Shown one piece after another: positions 25,235 to 34,799 of a stretch of 64,000 nt of DNA. Under the pieces are notes generated by a model. The model ran no database searches, was not told where the DNA came from, and saw only the letters and a list, made by a program, of their open reading frames with translations. The DNA is from Pullulanibacillus sp. KACC 23026. GTDB taxonomy: Bacteria; Bacillota; Bacilli; Bacillales; Sporolactobacillaceae. The DNA is taken from contig NZ_CP119107.1 in NCBI RefSeq assembly GCF_029094525.1, positions 682,001 through 746,000 on the forward strand, written 5' to 3'. Both the position numbers and the translations under genes were made by a program. Position 1 is the stretch's first letter. Each line of letters starts with the position of its first letter.

Positions 25235-26173
25235 ATGGAAGCCAATCATATCAAAACGTGTGACGAACTACTTAAAGATTACTTGAGTAATAATGAATTT
25301 CCTCAGAACCCTGAAAAACTTGTATTTGCAGGTGTAGGAGATCGGGATGTCTACAACATTACTGCCCCGTTCGAAGACGATGGGGAGATCGTGATAGCTG
25401 GTCGTGTTGAATCACGAGATAGTGAACAATCCGAGGTCTATTTTTTTATCAATCAATCAAATGTATGGGTACCAAAATCTAATGCGCCGGTTTTACCATT
25501 ACAAGATCCTTTTGTGACAAAGATTGCAGGACAACTAATTATAGGAGGCGTTCAAACCTTTCCGCACTCATCTATAGAAGGTGCACTTGGCTGGAGAACG
25601 GTCTTTTATAAAGGAGACAACTTAACTGGCCTGAAAGAATTTGCCAAAGGGCCTGATGGGATGAAGGATCTTCGCCTTATTCAATTAAGTGATGGGACAA
25701 TAGGTGTTTTCACAAGACCTCAAGGTGATAAAGGTGGTCGAGGGAAAATCGGTTTTACACGTTTGGCTTCTCTTGATGATCTAACCATTGATGCCATTAA
25801 TAATGCGCCTCTTTTAGACAATCAATTTACAGATGAGGAATGGGGTGGAGCCAATGAGCTTCATCTACTTAAAAATGGAAGCGTTGGGGTTCTTGGCCAT
25901 ATTGCTTGTTTTGATGATGAAGGCAATCGGCATTATTATCCAATGACGTTTGTTTTGGACCCTGAAACGGGAAGACATACTCCACTCCGGTTACTTACTA
26001 CTCGAAGCCATTTTCTTCCGGGGGAAGCAAAACGTATGGACCTCATTGATGTTGTTTTTAGTGGAGGATTAATTAGAAAAGCCGACGGTAACGCTGAATT
26101 TTACGCTGGCATTAGCGATGCCGAAGCTCAAAAAATCACTGTCAAAGATCCGTTTTTGAAATTTGAAGTTTAA
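25235..26173 (+). CDS. DUF1861-like protein associated with GH130 enzymes
   Basis: 312 residues, 6 bases after the GH13 gene. It resembles the DUF1861 family, which I know mainly from neighbourhoods of GH130 mannoside phosphorylases. Repeated beta-strand-rich segments such as DPFVTKIAGQLIIGGVQ and a GANELHLLKNGSVGVLGHI segment suggest a beta-propeller-like fold similar to GH130. No signal peptide. A sugar-processing or sugar-binding role is likely but not demonstrated by the sequence. Confidence 0.7.
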   Translation: MEANHIKTCDELLKDYLSNNEFPQNPEKLVFAGVGDRDVYNITAPFEDDGEIVIAGRVESRDSEQSEVYFFINQSNVWVPKSNAPVLPLQDPFVTKIAGQLIIGGVQTFPHSSIEGALGWRTVFYKGDNLTGLKEFAKGPDGMKDLRLIQLSDGTIGVFTRPQGDKGGRGKIGFTRLASLDDLTIDAINNAPLLDNQFTDEEWGGANELHLLKNGSVGVLGHIACFDDEGNRHYYPMTFVLDPETGRHTPLRLLTTRSHFLPGEAKRMDLIDVVFSGGLIRKADGNAEFYAGISDAEAQKITVKDPFLKFEV

Positions 26174-26255
26174 TAATCAAACCAAGGTCGATGACGGTTA
26201 GGTATCAAGCTGAGAAATAGAAACCCTAGATTATTGGAAGAGGAGAAATAACCGT

Positions 26256-27317
26256 ATGCATGTATATAGATATGAGGAAAACCCTGTAGTGGCACCAAAG
26301 GACGTCACCCCACATAGAAGTGATTTTGAAGTGATCGGTGCATTCAATGCCGGGGTAGCTAAATTTAAAGATGAGATCATTATGGTTCTCCGTATTGCGG
26401 AGCGGCCTATCAGTGTTGATCCGAATATTGTAAAGGCTCCGATCTATAATCCAACACGAAATGAATTAGAAATTTTTGATTTCCGCTTAGACGACACAGA
26501 CTATGATTTCTCGGATCCTCGTGTCATTCGTAAAAAAGGAGATGCTTCAGGCTTTACTTATTTAACTTCTCTATCTTATTTAAGAATTGCCAGAAGTCAA
26601 GACGGGCACCATTTTGAAATTGATGATAAGCCTTTTGTTTATCCATCAAATGAATTAGAGACTTTTGGGGTTGAAGACCCACGAGTGACACAAATTGGGG
26701 ATACTTATTATGTTTACTTTAGTGCCGTTTCTCCTGTTGGTGTTGGTGAATCATTAGTTTCAACCAAAGATTTTAAATCTCATGAACACCATGGCATGAT
26801 ATTTGCTCCTGAGAATAAAGACGTATTAATATTCCCGGAAAAAGTGAACGGAAAATATTATGCCATTCATCGCCCTGTCCCAAAAAGTATTGGACGACCT
26901 GAAATGTGGATTGCTGAATCGACGAACCTAAAACATTGGGGAAATCACAAGTTCCTATTAGGACTTCGTCAAGATGAGTGGGACAACGCTCGTATGGGAG
27001 GAGGAGCCGTGCCAATTAAGACTGATAAAGGTTGGTTGGAGCTTTATCATGGTGCGTCTCATGACCATAGATATTGTATGGGAGCTGTCTTACTTGATTT
27101 GAATGATCCAACTAAGGTGATTGCCCGGTCTAATCATCCCATTCTAGAACCAGAGGCAGATTATGAAGTGGAAGGCTTCTTTGGAAATGTGGTCTTTTCT
27201 TGTGGAGCAATTGTTGAAGGGGATGTTGTCAAAATGTATTACGGTGTGGCGGATACCTCAATGGCTTGCGCAGAATTAAGCTTGTCAGAGATTCTTGAAT
27301 CTCTTATTTATATTTAA
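26256..27317 (+). CDS. GH130 beta-mannoside phosphorylase/mannosidase
   Basis: 353 residues with a five-bladed beta-propeller pattern. Diagnostic GH130 segments: FNAGVAKF, catalytic-acid region FGVEDPRVT, HRPVP, and ARMGGGAVPI with GWLELYHGA. The family mostly carries out phosphorolysis of beta-mannosides to alpha-mannose-1-phosphate; some members are hydrolases or act on beta-1,2-mannans. I cannot tell subfamily or linkage by eye. It is in the cytoplasm and acts on imported oligosaccharides. A GAGGAG site precedes the ATG. A terminator follows. Confidence 0.9.
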   Translation: MHVYRYEENPVVAPKDVTPHRSDFEVIGAFNAGVAKFKDEIIMVLRIAERPISVDPNIVKAPIYNPTRNELEIFDFRLDDTDYDFSDPRVIRKKGDASGFTYLTSLSYLRIARSQDGHHFEIDDKPFVYPSNELETFGVEDPRVTQIGDTYYVYFSAVSPVGVGESLVSTKDFKSHEHHGMIFAPENKDVLIFPEKVNGKYYAIHRPVPKSIGRPEMWIAESTNLKHWGNHKFLLGLRQDEWDNARMGGGAVPIKTDKGWLELYHGASHDHRYCMGAVLLDLNDPTKVIARSNHPILEPEADYEVEGFFGNVVFSCGAIVEGDVVKMYYGVADTSMACAELSLSEILESLIYI

Positions 27318-27325
27318 AAAATTTG

Positions 27326-27356
27326 GCCATGGTCGTTCATTCGGCATGGCTTTTTT
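27326..27356 (+). terminator. rho-independent terminator after the GH130 gene
   Basis: Stem GCCATG / CATGGC with a 13-base loop and a run of six T (27351-27356). It lies between the GH130 and GH2 genes and may be partial, since the GH2 gene follows in the same direction within 70 bases. Confidence 0.6.
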
Positions 27357-27383
27357 AAAATTTTAACGAATGAGGGTCATGTA

Positions 27384-29885
27384 ATGGAACTTAATGGAAA
27401 TTGGAAGTTGCAATTTTTTGATGTGGGGGCAGAAAGGGACCTTGAAATTGCCTCACCAGAGTATATTGATTATTTCTGGATGAGAGCGCAAGTTCCTGGG
27501 GAAGTTCACTCCACACTTTTGAAACATCGCCTTATAGAGGATCCTTTTTATGGCCATAACGATTTGAAATGCCGATGGGTAGAAGAAAAGGTTTGGTGGT
27601 ACAGAACGACATTTGAGTGGAAGGACAAATTTGAAAAGAGTGAACGTCTTGAGTTGATATTTGAGGGACTAGATACGTATGCAACGGTCTATCTTAACGG
27701 TGTTGAGCTTGGGTCAACTGAAAATATGTTTATTAGTCATACTTTTGATGTAACGAGAGAATTAAGAAAAGGTAAAAATGTACTGGCCGTAAAATTTGAT
27801 CCAATCGATTTTAAGGTGAAAGACAAAACCCAATATTACTGGTCTGGATTTAGTAAGCAGCGGATTTGGACTCGAAAGGCCCAAAGTCATTTTGGTTGGG
27901 ATTGGGGTCCGCGTCTCGTGAGTGCAGGGATATGGAAAAACGTCTTACTTCAAAAAAGAAAATGTGGAAAAATAGATTCAGTTTTTGCTCACACACTGGA
28001 AGTTTCAGAAGATCAAGCTATTGTGAAAGTGGAAATTGATACGTGCCTTTGGAATAAAAATATAAGCTATTATGTCGATGTAAAGTTAGTAAATGGCGAG
28101 GATGTTATTACGACAACTACCGGAATTATCAATGGAAAAGCACAAGTTAATCTTACTATCCAGAATCCAAAGCTTTGGTGGACTCATGATTTAGGAGAGC
28201 CGAACCTATATAACCTTCATGTTACTTTATTAGCGGACTCTCAAATTGTTGATAAGCAAACCGAACAAGTAGGAATTAGAACAACGGAGGTTAAACTTAT
28301 TAATGATCGGGGGCAGCACTGTTTTACTTTTGTACTAAATGGAGTAGAAATTTTTGCCAAGGGTTCCAATTGGATTCCAATTGATAGTTTTATAGCGTCG
28401 ACTCCCGATGAAAGGTACGTTCATTTGATAAAGATGGCGAAAGTGGCTAATATGAACATGCTTCGTGTTTGGGGAGGAGGAATTTACGAAAAGGATATTT
28501 TTTATAAAGAATGTAATCAGCAGGGGATCTTAGTCTGGCAGGATTTTATGTTCGCCTGTGCCCTATATCCAGACTATAATAAAAACTTCATGGATAATGT
28601 TCAAAAAGAAATTGTTAGTGTGGTCAAACGCTTGCGAAATCATCCCTGCCTTTCTATTTGGTGTGGAAATAATGAGAATGATTGGTTATACGAAGCTCTT
28701 TATTCCTCGGGTGAAATTACGGATCCTTTTTATGGAGAAAAAATATACCATGAGCTAATGCCAGAACTTCTAGAGGAGTTAGACCCCACAAGGCTATACT
28801 GGCCGAGTTCTCCATACGGAGGGAATGATCATAACTCTCGTGAACAAGGGGATACTCACAATTGGCAAGTTTGGCATGGCAATATAGAGCCTAGAACCTT
28901 TGGAGAGCCGCAGCAAGTCGATTATAGCGTGGAAGGGGTTTCTTTTAAAAAGTTTAAGCAGGATACTACGGCATTTGCGAGTGAATTTGGAATGCATGCC
29001 TCTTCCAATTTATTTACTCTGAAAAGTAATATTCCGGAAGATCAGTTTTATTGGGGAAGCGAAGAATTAGCCTATCGCAATAAAGATGTTCATCATCCGA
29101 AAGGGATCTTATTGATGGAGGGTTATACAGGTATTCCAGAAAATTTGGATCAGTATCTTAAATTCTCAATGTTAACGCAAGCGGAAGGACTAAAGTTCGG
29201 AATTGAACATTATCGTCGGAATAAATCTCAAACGAGTGGCGCACTTATTTGGCAATTAAATGATTGCTGGCCGGGAACCAGTTGGTCATTGATTGATTAT
29301 TATCAGCTTCCTAAAGCGTCCTATCATTATGCTAGAAAGTTTTTCAGTCCCATTTTGTACACATTAGACTATCATCCAAGTGGCGTAATAGACCTATGGG
29401 GAATAAATGATCAATTAGAAGAATGGCAGGATGAATTGACGTTTATTGTTTCTGATTTTTATGGTAAGACCTACTTTAGTCAAAAGTACCCTATTACCAT
29501 TAATTCAAATAGTACAACTAAAGTGGCTAGTTTTAATGAAAAAGATATTCTACAAGGCCTAGATCCGACTTGTGCGGTGATCGTCATTCGTGGGAAATCC
29601 AATCAAGTTGAAGATAATTTCTATTACTTTCGGGACCAAAAAGACATTCAATTACCAAAACCGAATCTACAGGTTCATATAAATAAGGAAGAACAATCAT
29701 TGACCTTTACCTCAAAAGCCTTAACTCGAATGGTAACCATTGAAATGGAGATTGAGCAACTTATTCTAGAAGATAACTTCTTTGATTTATTGCCAGGTGA
29801 GGAAAAAACAATACAAATTAAGCAGCTTGAGAATAAAAAACTACCATGGGAAACACTTTCTGTTTCAACATATAATGATTTGTGA
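27384..29885 (+). CDS. GH2 beta-mannosidase
   Basis: 833 residues, usual for GH2 beta-mannosidases. The N-terminal sugar-binding and Ig-like domains are followed by a TIM barrel with MLRVWGGGIYE, the acid/base Glu in WCGNNENDW and the nucleophile Glu in FASEFGMHA. It hydrolyses non-reducing beta-mannosyl ends of imported manno-oligosaccharides or glycan fragments. No signal peptide, so cytoplasmic. GAGGGT precedes the ATG. Confidence 0.92.
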   Translation: MELNGNWKLQFFDVGAERDLEIASPEYIDYFWMRAQVPGEVHSTLLKHRLIEDPFYGHNDLKCRWVEEKVWWYRTTFEWKDKFEKSERLELIFEGLDTYATVYLNGVELGSTENMFISHTFDVTRELRKGKNVLAVKFDPIDFKVKDKTQYYWSGFSKQRIWTRKAQSHFGWDWGPRLVSAGIWKNVLLQKRKCGKIDSVFAHTLEVSEDQAIVKVEIDTCLWNKNISYYVDVKLVNGEDVITTTTGIINGKAQVNLTIQNPKLWWTHDLGEPNLYNLHVTLLADSQIVDKQTEQVGIRTTEVKLINDRGQHCFTFVLNGVEIFAKGSNWIPIDSFIASTPDERYVHLIKMAKVANMNMLRVWGGGIYEKDIFYKECNQQGILVWQDFMFACALYPDYNKNFMDNVQKEIVSVVKRLRNHPCLSIWCGNNENDWLYEALYSSGEITDPFYGEKIYHELMPELLEELDPTRLYWPSSPYGGNDHNSREQGDTHNWQVWHGNIEPRTFGEPQQVDYSVEGVSFKKFKQDTTAFASEFGMHASSNLFTLKSNIPEDQFYWGSEELAYRNKDVHHPKGILLMEGYTGIPENLDQYLKFSMLTQAEGLKFGIEHYRRNKSQTSGALIWQLNDCWPGTSWSLIDYYQLPKASYHYARKFFSPILYTLDYHPSGVIDLWGINDQLEEWQDELTFIVSDFYGKTYFSQKYPITINSNSTTKVASFNEKDILQGLDPTCAVIVIRGKSNQVEDNFYYFRDQKDIQLPKPNLQVHINKEEQSLTFTSKALTRMVTIEMEIEQLILEDNFFDLLPGEEKTIQIKQLENKKLPWETLSVSTYNDL

Positions 29886-30026
29886 CGCGTTTTACAAATG
29901 AATCTAAAATAAGATATTAAGGAAGTTAGGAAAGAGCCTAGTGCTGGCTAAATCAAATTAAAGAGTGACTTAAAATCTATCAATCCAATGTTAATAGAAA
30001 TAGAAATATAGAGAGAGTGGGAAACT

Positions 30027-30974
30027 ATGTCGGAACCGTTATTTTTAAAAACGGTCTTTAAAGAACGGATATGGGGTGGGAATAAACTATTTACTGAATT
30101 TGGTTATAATATTCCAACAGATACAACAGGAGAGTGCTGGGGTATTTCAGCACACACTAATGGACCGTCTGAAATTGTTAATGGGCCTTTAAAAGGTAAA
30201 TATCTTGACGAAGTCTGGAAAACAAACCCAGAGCTATTTGGACACTTTCCATCTAAGGAATTCCCTCTTTTAACAAAAATTTTGGATGCTCGTACTGAAC
30301 TATCGGTACAGGTTCACCCGGATGATCGTTATGCACAAAAAGTTGAGAAGGTTCCATATGGAAAATCGGAATGTTGGTATGTAATTAAAGCTGAACCAGG
30401 AGCAGAAATTGTCTATGGCCATCATGCCCAGTCACCTGAAGAATTTAGGGAAATGTCTAATGCGGGGGGGTGGGATAAACTTCTTCGAAAACTCAAGGTT
30501 AAGTCAGGCGATTTTTTCTATGTTCCAAGTGGTACAATTCATGCTATTGGTGGAGGGATTCTGATCCTAGAAACCCAGCAAAGCTCTGATATAACTTATC
30601 GTGTATATGATTATGATCGAAAAGATTTAAATGGGCTCTCGCGTGATCTGCACATTGAATCATCAATTTCGGTGACCACTTTTCCGCACCTTGATCCCGT
30701 CCTTGTTCAAAAAAGAAAAGAACTACAGGGAGCGGTTCTCACTGAACTGGTCTCTGAGAAAAACTTTACCGTTTATGATGTCTTACTGGATGGAAAGTTT
30801 TCTAAATCTCAAGAGTTCCCTTTTCTTCTAGTCAGTATCCTAGATGGAGAAGGGCAACTAACTACTAATGAAGGGAATTTTTTAATTAAAAAAGGAGATC
30901 ACTTTATCCTGCCCGCGACAATTGGGACTTACACTTTTGATGGTAGATTACATGCCATCGCTTCACGCCCTTAA
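30027..30974 (+). CDS. manA: mannose-6-phosphate isomerase, class I
   Basis: 315 residues, a cupin-type PMI of Bacillus length. Zinc-site segments QVHPDD, GKSECWYV and GTIHAIGGG are present. It converts mannose-6-phosphate to fructose-6-phosphate, linking the mannoside locus to glycolysis. It follows the beta-mannosidase and precedes the ROK kinase that would make mannose-6-phosphate. Confidence 0.93.
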   Translation: MSEPLFLKTVFKERIWGGNKLFTEFGYNIPTDTTGECWGISAHTNGPSEIVNGPLKGKYLDEVWKTNPELFGHFPSKEFPLLTKILDARTELSVQVHPDDRYAQKVEKVPYGKSECWYVIKAEPGAEIVYGHHAQSPEEFREMSNAGGWDKLLRKLKVKSGDFFYVPSGTIHAIGGGILILETQQSSDITYRVYDYDRKDLNGLSRDLHIESSISVTTFPHLDPVLVQKRKELQGAVLTELVSEKNFTVYDVLLDGKFSKSQEFPFLLVSILDGEGQLTTNEGNFLIKKGDHFILPATIGTYTFDGRLHAIASRP

Positions 30975-31081
30975 AACGATCAGTTTAATAATGGGTGAAA
31001 CCTTTTACAAAATGAAAAGAGGAAGAAAAAAAATAAGATTGATTTGAAATAAGTACAAAAAATATTAGTGGGGTGGTACGT

Positions 31082-31939
31082 ATGTACTACGGTGCAATAG
31101 AAGCAGGCGGTACGAAATTTGTATGTGCAATAAGTAATCAGCAGTTTGAAATAATTGAGAGAATAAGTATTCCAACGACAACTCCTACTGAAACACTCCA
31201 CCTTGTCTTTAAATTTTTTGACCAGTTTCCACTGAAATCAATGGGAATTGGAACATTTGGTCCTATTGATGTTAATAAAAATTCAGGTACATATGGCTTT
31301 ATCACCACAACCCCAAAAGCAGGGTGGGGTTACTTTGATTTTCTAGGTGCGGTAAAAGGGCGTTACAATATACCGATTGCTTGGACGACTGATGTAAATG
31401 CCGCAGCCTATGGGGAATACAAAAAAGGCAGTGCAATTGATAATAAGAGTTGTCTTTATTTGACGATTGGAACTGGAATTGGTGGCGGCGCAATCATAAA
31501 TGGGGAAATTTTAGAGGGGCATGGGCATGCGGAAATGGGGCACATTTTAGTAAGACAACATCCAGATGATAGCTATAAAGGAGTTTGTCCTTACCATAAT
31601 AATTGTTTGGAAGGTCTAGCGTCAGGGCCTGCTATTGAAGGAAGGTATGGCAAAAAGGGGTATGAACTTGAAAAGAATCATAAAGTGTGGGAAATGGAGG
31701 CCTATTATTTAGCGCAAATTTTAGTGGATCTAACCTTAACAATACGACCTGAAAAAATAATCCTCGGTGGCGGTGTAATGAAACAATGCCAGCTTTATCC
31801 ACTCATTCGAAATGAATTCGCGAATTTAATGAACAATTATGTCCCAACACCCGATTTAAATCATTATATTGTGAGTCCAGGTTTAGGTGATAATGCAGGA
31901 ATAATAGGCTCTCTTTTATTGGGTGCCGAAACTGAATAA
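31082..31939 (+). CDS. ROK-family fructokinase/mannokinase (GmuE/ScrK-like)
   Basis: 285 residues from the ATG at 31082; an in-frame GTG at 31073 overlaps the GTGGGGTGG ribosome site. ATP motif EAGGTKFVCAI, the glycine-rich IGTGIGGGAIING, and the ROK zinc motif H...CPYHNNCLEGLASGPA. Related Bacillus enzymes phosphorylate fructose or mannose at C6. With the adjacent ManA it would channel mannose released by GH2 into fructose-6-phosphate. A short decayed copy of one part may be at 205-235. Confidence 0.9.
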   Translation: MYYGAIEAGGTKFVCAISNQQFEIIERISIPTTTPTETLHLVFKFFDQFPLKSMGIGTFGPIDVNKNSGTYGFITTTPKAGWGYFDFLGAVKGRYNIPIAWTTDVNAAAYGEYKKGSAIDNKSCLYLTIGTGIGGGAIINGEILEGHGHAEMGHILVRQHPDDSYKGVCPYHNNCLEGLASGPAIEGRYGKKGYELEKNHKVWEMEAYYLAQILVDLTLTIRPEKIILGGGVMKQCQLYPLIRNEFANLMNNYVPTPDLNHYIVSPGLGDNAGIIGSLLLGAETE

Positions 31940-32029
31940 TAAAGCCCAACCAATTTCGGGCCTATTATGGTTCTTGTTAAAAACGAATGATTCAGGATAA
32001 AGATGTTACGTACGTTCAATGAAATGAGA

Positions 32030-32333
32030 GGCTACACTCCACCGAGTGGGTTTGACTGGACCAATGTTTGTCAGTTATGTCTGTGTTAAAGAGCGTGTAG
32101 CTGTCCCTTAGCTTTCCTCAACTCTCTTCACAGGCGGAAGTAAGGGATCTCTCTTTAGAAAAGGCGATCTCGTGTTCTTTACGACCAATGGTGCGGGCAC
32201 CGTTTCTCACGTCGGGATCTACATTGGCAATAATGAATTCATCAGTGCCACCTCTAGCCACGGCGTTATGATTAACAGTCTTTCCAACTCCTATTGGGGA
32301 CCGCGTTATTTAGGAGCAAAACGTTACCTATAA
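32030..32333 (+). pseudogene. decayed NlpC/P60-type cell-wall hydrolase domain
   Basis: The last 170 bases encode [20 protein letters not shown] and then a [10 protein letters not shown]...[14 protein letters not shown]-stop tail, a clear NlpC/P60 C-terminal half with the SHVGIYIG histidine region. Upstream, 32040-32090 carries a decayed GFDCSGF-like segment (GFDW..., FVSYV) in shifting frames with stops. No signal peptide or start is left. It is therefore a frameshifted, truncated remnant. Confidence 0.8.
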
Positions 32334-32387
32334 AAAGAATAGAAATCAGCGAGCCACTTTGATTGTCATGATCAAGGTGGTTTTTTG
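32308..32387 (+). repeat. duplicated NlpC/P60 gene end with terminator, copy 2
   Basis: Nearly identical to 17573-17652. It includes the last codons of the NlpC/P60 remnant and a terminator stem CCACTTTGAT (32354-32363) / ATCAAGGTGG (32371-32380) with six T. Confidence 0.78.
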
Positions 32388-32389
32388 CG

Positions 32390-32991
32390 TTTGATGGAAA
32401 GCATTAACTATGGAATTTGGTTGATTGAGGTTCTATATCTAATAGCTGGATGACAATCCAACTATTACATCCTTTGAGGTATTTAGGTTCTACTTTGCCG
32501 ACAGAACAGCTAATAAACAGAGACTGAATCCGAAGACTCCTGCTAAAATTTATGACGAATCATAGGAATAAGTTTTCGACAAAATTTAAAAAAGAAATCG
32601 CTTACTGTCCTTTTATGCAAGAGATAAGAGTCCATTTATATCAAAGAGTGTCGAATTTGGTCGAATTTCGTAACTAATTTCCTAGGAAAATAGACATAGA
32701 AAATATGGTAACTGAAGTCATTCTTATGGTAAAATTTTTCATGTGGAAAATGTTTATAGCATTCTTAAACACCAAACTCTTTTAGAATCAGGCCATAATG
32801 TGTTCCCATATGGAAGAAATTATATAAATTTACAATTTAATTACAGTATTCAATCGGCATAAACATGGTAGAATAGTCCCAGATTAAGTGAAACCACACA
32901 TCTTCCTAGTCTTTATACTTAGTTATGCTATTTTGGTTTCCGGCAGTTATTAAGTAATTTAATCACTAGGAATGAAGGGTTGGGTTTAGGA
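32390..32991. other. intergenic region without recognised gene
   Basis: About 600 bases after the NlpC terminator with no open frame of coding character. Probably holds the promoter region of the small gene at 32992 and the exopolysaccharide operon. I see no strong consensus promoter or structured element. Confidence 0.5.
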
Positions 32992-33240
32992 ATGACTAGA
33001 TTTTTATTTACGTTAGAGTATGATGGGAAACACCACTATGAGGTACAGGATCAAATAGGAGCCGAGATGATAACTGCTGAGACGATTACACGGGCAGTTA
33101 AGGAATTGGCTAGCAAGAAAAAATTAAGAGTCGAAGCCTATGACCTTCTGGCAGATAACAGCTACCGAGTGTTTCTGTATAAAAGGCCTTTATTAAAGAA
33201 ACCGATAAAACTTGTCTATAAAGTAATTATAGAAGAATAG
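32992..33240 (+). CDS. small hypothetical protein upstream of the exopolysaccharide genes
   Basis: 82 residues starting at the ATG 32992; a TTG at 32980 is another possible start. The sequence MTRFLFTLEYDGKHHYEVQ with a mix of beta and helical segments looks like a real soluble protein. I do not recognise a family. It precedes the Wzz gene by 110 bases in the same direction, so a link to polysaccharide production is possible but unsupported. Confidence 0.55.
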   Translation: MTRFLFTLEYDGKHHYEVQDQIGAEMITAETITRAVKELASKKKLRVEAYDLLADNSYRVFLYKRPLLKKPIKLVYKVIIEE

Positions 33241-33352
33241 AACCAAGTCATGTAAATGATGGGATTGTAGAAATATGTCGTCTCCTGAGCATCAGGACGT
33301 GGTATACTTTTAAAGGCAATTCAAACTTTCATGAAAATTGTAGGAGGCAGTT

Positions 33353-34099
33353 ATGGAAGAGACGATTAGTTTACAGGAGATCTATCAGACTATTAAGAAA
33401 CGGATAGTTCTTATCGTTATCATCACACTTCTAGCTACCGTTGCTAGCGGAATCTTCACCAAATTTTTTGTGACACCGAAATATGATGCATCCACTCAAG
33501 TGCTTGTCAATCAAGCATCTTCCAACCAAAATTCCCAAATTGACTATACCCAGGTTCAAACCAATGTTCAGCTAATCAACACGTACAGTGTGATCATTAA
33601 AAGTCCTACTATTTTAAACGAAGTGATTAGACAATTACATCTTAATCTAACTGCAGACGACCTTGGTGATATGATCACGGTTAACAGTGCAGAGAATTCA
33701 CAGGTCTTTACCGTAACCGTTGAAAGCGATGGTGAGGCGAAGTCGGTTCGAATCGCCAATGCGGTAGCCTCTGCTTTTAAGAAAAAAATTCAGTCACTTA
33801 TGAAAGTAGATAATGTTAGTATTTTATCGAAAGCATCTATTGCTGAGCATGCTTCTCCAGTGAAACCAAACTTAAAGATGAATGTAGCAATTGGTTTTGT
33901 TGTCGGATTAATGATTTCGATAGGGCTCGCCTTTCTGCTTGAATTTTTGGACAAGACGATTAAGACCGAAGAAGACATTGAACGTTATCTCGAATTACCT
34001 GTCTTGGGGGCCATTACTGAGATGGGTGATGTCAAAAGGCATCGTCATCAGGCAACAAGTGCATCAAAGGCTGTAAGGGGTGGACAAATTGGCATTTAA
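33353..34099 (+). CDS. Wzz/YwqC-type chain-length regulator, CpsD kinase activator
   Basis: 248 residues. An N-terminal membrane segment (about residues 18-38), an extracellular central part with VNQASSNQNS, and a second membrane segment at about residues 178-200 after PVKPNLKMN. This is the Wzz-domain layout of TkmA/CapA/EpsA proteins, which set polysaccharide chain length and activate the partner tyrosine kinase. GTAGGAGG precedes the ATG. It overlaps the kinase gene start by 20 bases. Confidence 0.9.
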   Translation: MEETISLQEIYQTIKKRIVLIVIITLLATVASGIFTKFFVTPKYDASTQVLVNQASSNQNSQIDYTQVQTNVQLINTYSVIIKSPTILNEVIRQLHLNLTADDLGDMITVNSAENSQVFTVTVESDGEAKSVRIANAVASAFKKKIQSLMKVDNVSILSKASIAEHASPVKPNLKMNVAIGFVVGLMISIGLAFLLEFLDKTIKTEEDIERYLELPVLGAITEMGDVKRHRHQATSASKAVRGGQIGI

Positions 34100-34799
34100 A
34101 TCAAAGAGGCGTCGTACTGAAGGGGCAAGAAAAGAAAGAAGTTTGATCTCTCATTACAGTCCTAAGTCTCCTACTACCGAGCAATATCGGACCATCCGGA
34201 CGAATATCGAGTTTTCTCAGGTGGATAAAACGGTGAGGACGCTTGTGGTCACGAGTGCCAGTCCTGGTGAAGGGAAATCAACAACAACCAATAACTTAGC
34301 GGTCGTGATGGCTCAGCAAGGGAAACAAGTTCTATTAATTGATGCCGATCTTCGTAAACCGACTACTCACTATACTTTCCGACTTGCGAATCAACAAGGA
34401 TTGTCCACGGTTCTTACGAGACAAAGCACGTTAGAAGATACGATTCGGAAGACAGAAATTGACAATTTATTTGTGATGTCAAGCGGGCCGGTTCCACCTA
34501 ATCCAGCCGAGCTATTAACATCTACGGCCATGAAAAAAATGATCGAACAAGCTAAAGAAGTCTTTGATGTGATTATATTTGACAGTCCTCCTGTCTTAGC
34601 TGTAACAGATGCCCAAATTTTATCTAGTTACAGTGATGGCACGGTTTTAGTGGTTGCCAGCGGCTCGACTGAAACAGAGAGTGCAAAACTAGCGAGAGAT
34701 CTGCTGCTTAAATCACAGGCAAAGCTTTTGGGCGTTGTTTTAAATCGAAAATCAAAGAAGGATAAGAATGGTTATTATTACTATTACGGAAATAGTTGA
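34080..34799 (+). CDS. CpsD/CapB-family tyrosine-protein kinase
   Basis: 239 residues from GTG 34080; a TTG at 34089 with AAGGGG upstream is an equally good start. Walker A SASPGEGKSTT, Walker A' LLIDADLRKP, Walker B VIIFDSPP, and a C-terminal tyrosine cluster GYYYYYGNS that is autophosphorylated in BY-kinases. Works with the Wzz protein encoded just upstream to regulate polysaccharide export, and possibly UDP-sugar enzymes. Confidence 0.92.
   Translation: MDKLAFKSKRRRTEGARKERSLISHYSPKSPTTEQYRTIRTNIEFSQVDKTVRTLVVTSASPGEGKSTTTNNLAVVMAQQGKQVLLIDADLRKPTTHYTFRLANQQGLSTVLTRQSTLEDTIRKTEIDNLFVMSSGPVPPNPAELLTSTAMKKMIEQAKEVFDVIIFDSPPVLAVTDAQILSSYSDGTVLVVASGSTETESAKLARDLLLKSQAKLLGVVLNRKSKKDKNGYYYYYGNS

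Noticed and set aside
31940-31990. Weak hairpin AGCCC/GGGCC after the ROK kinase gene as terminator
   Set aside because: Pairing is short and no T run follows; not strong enough to list.
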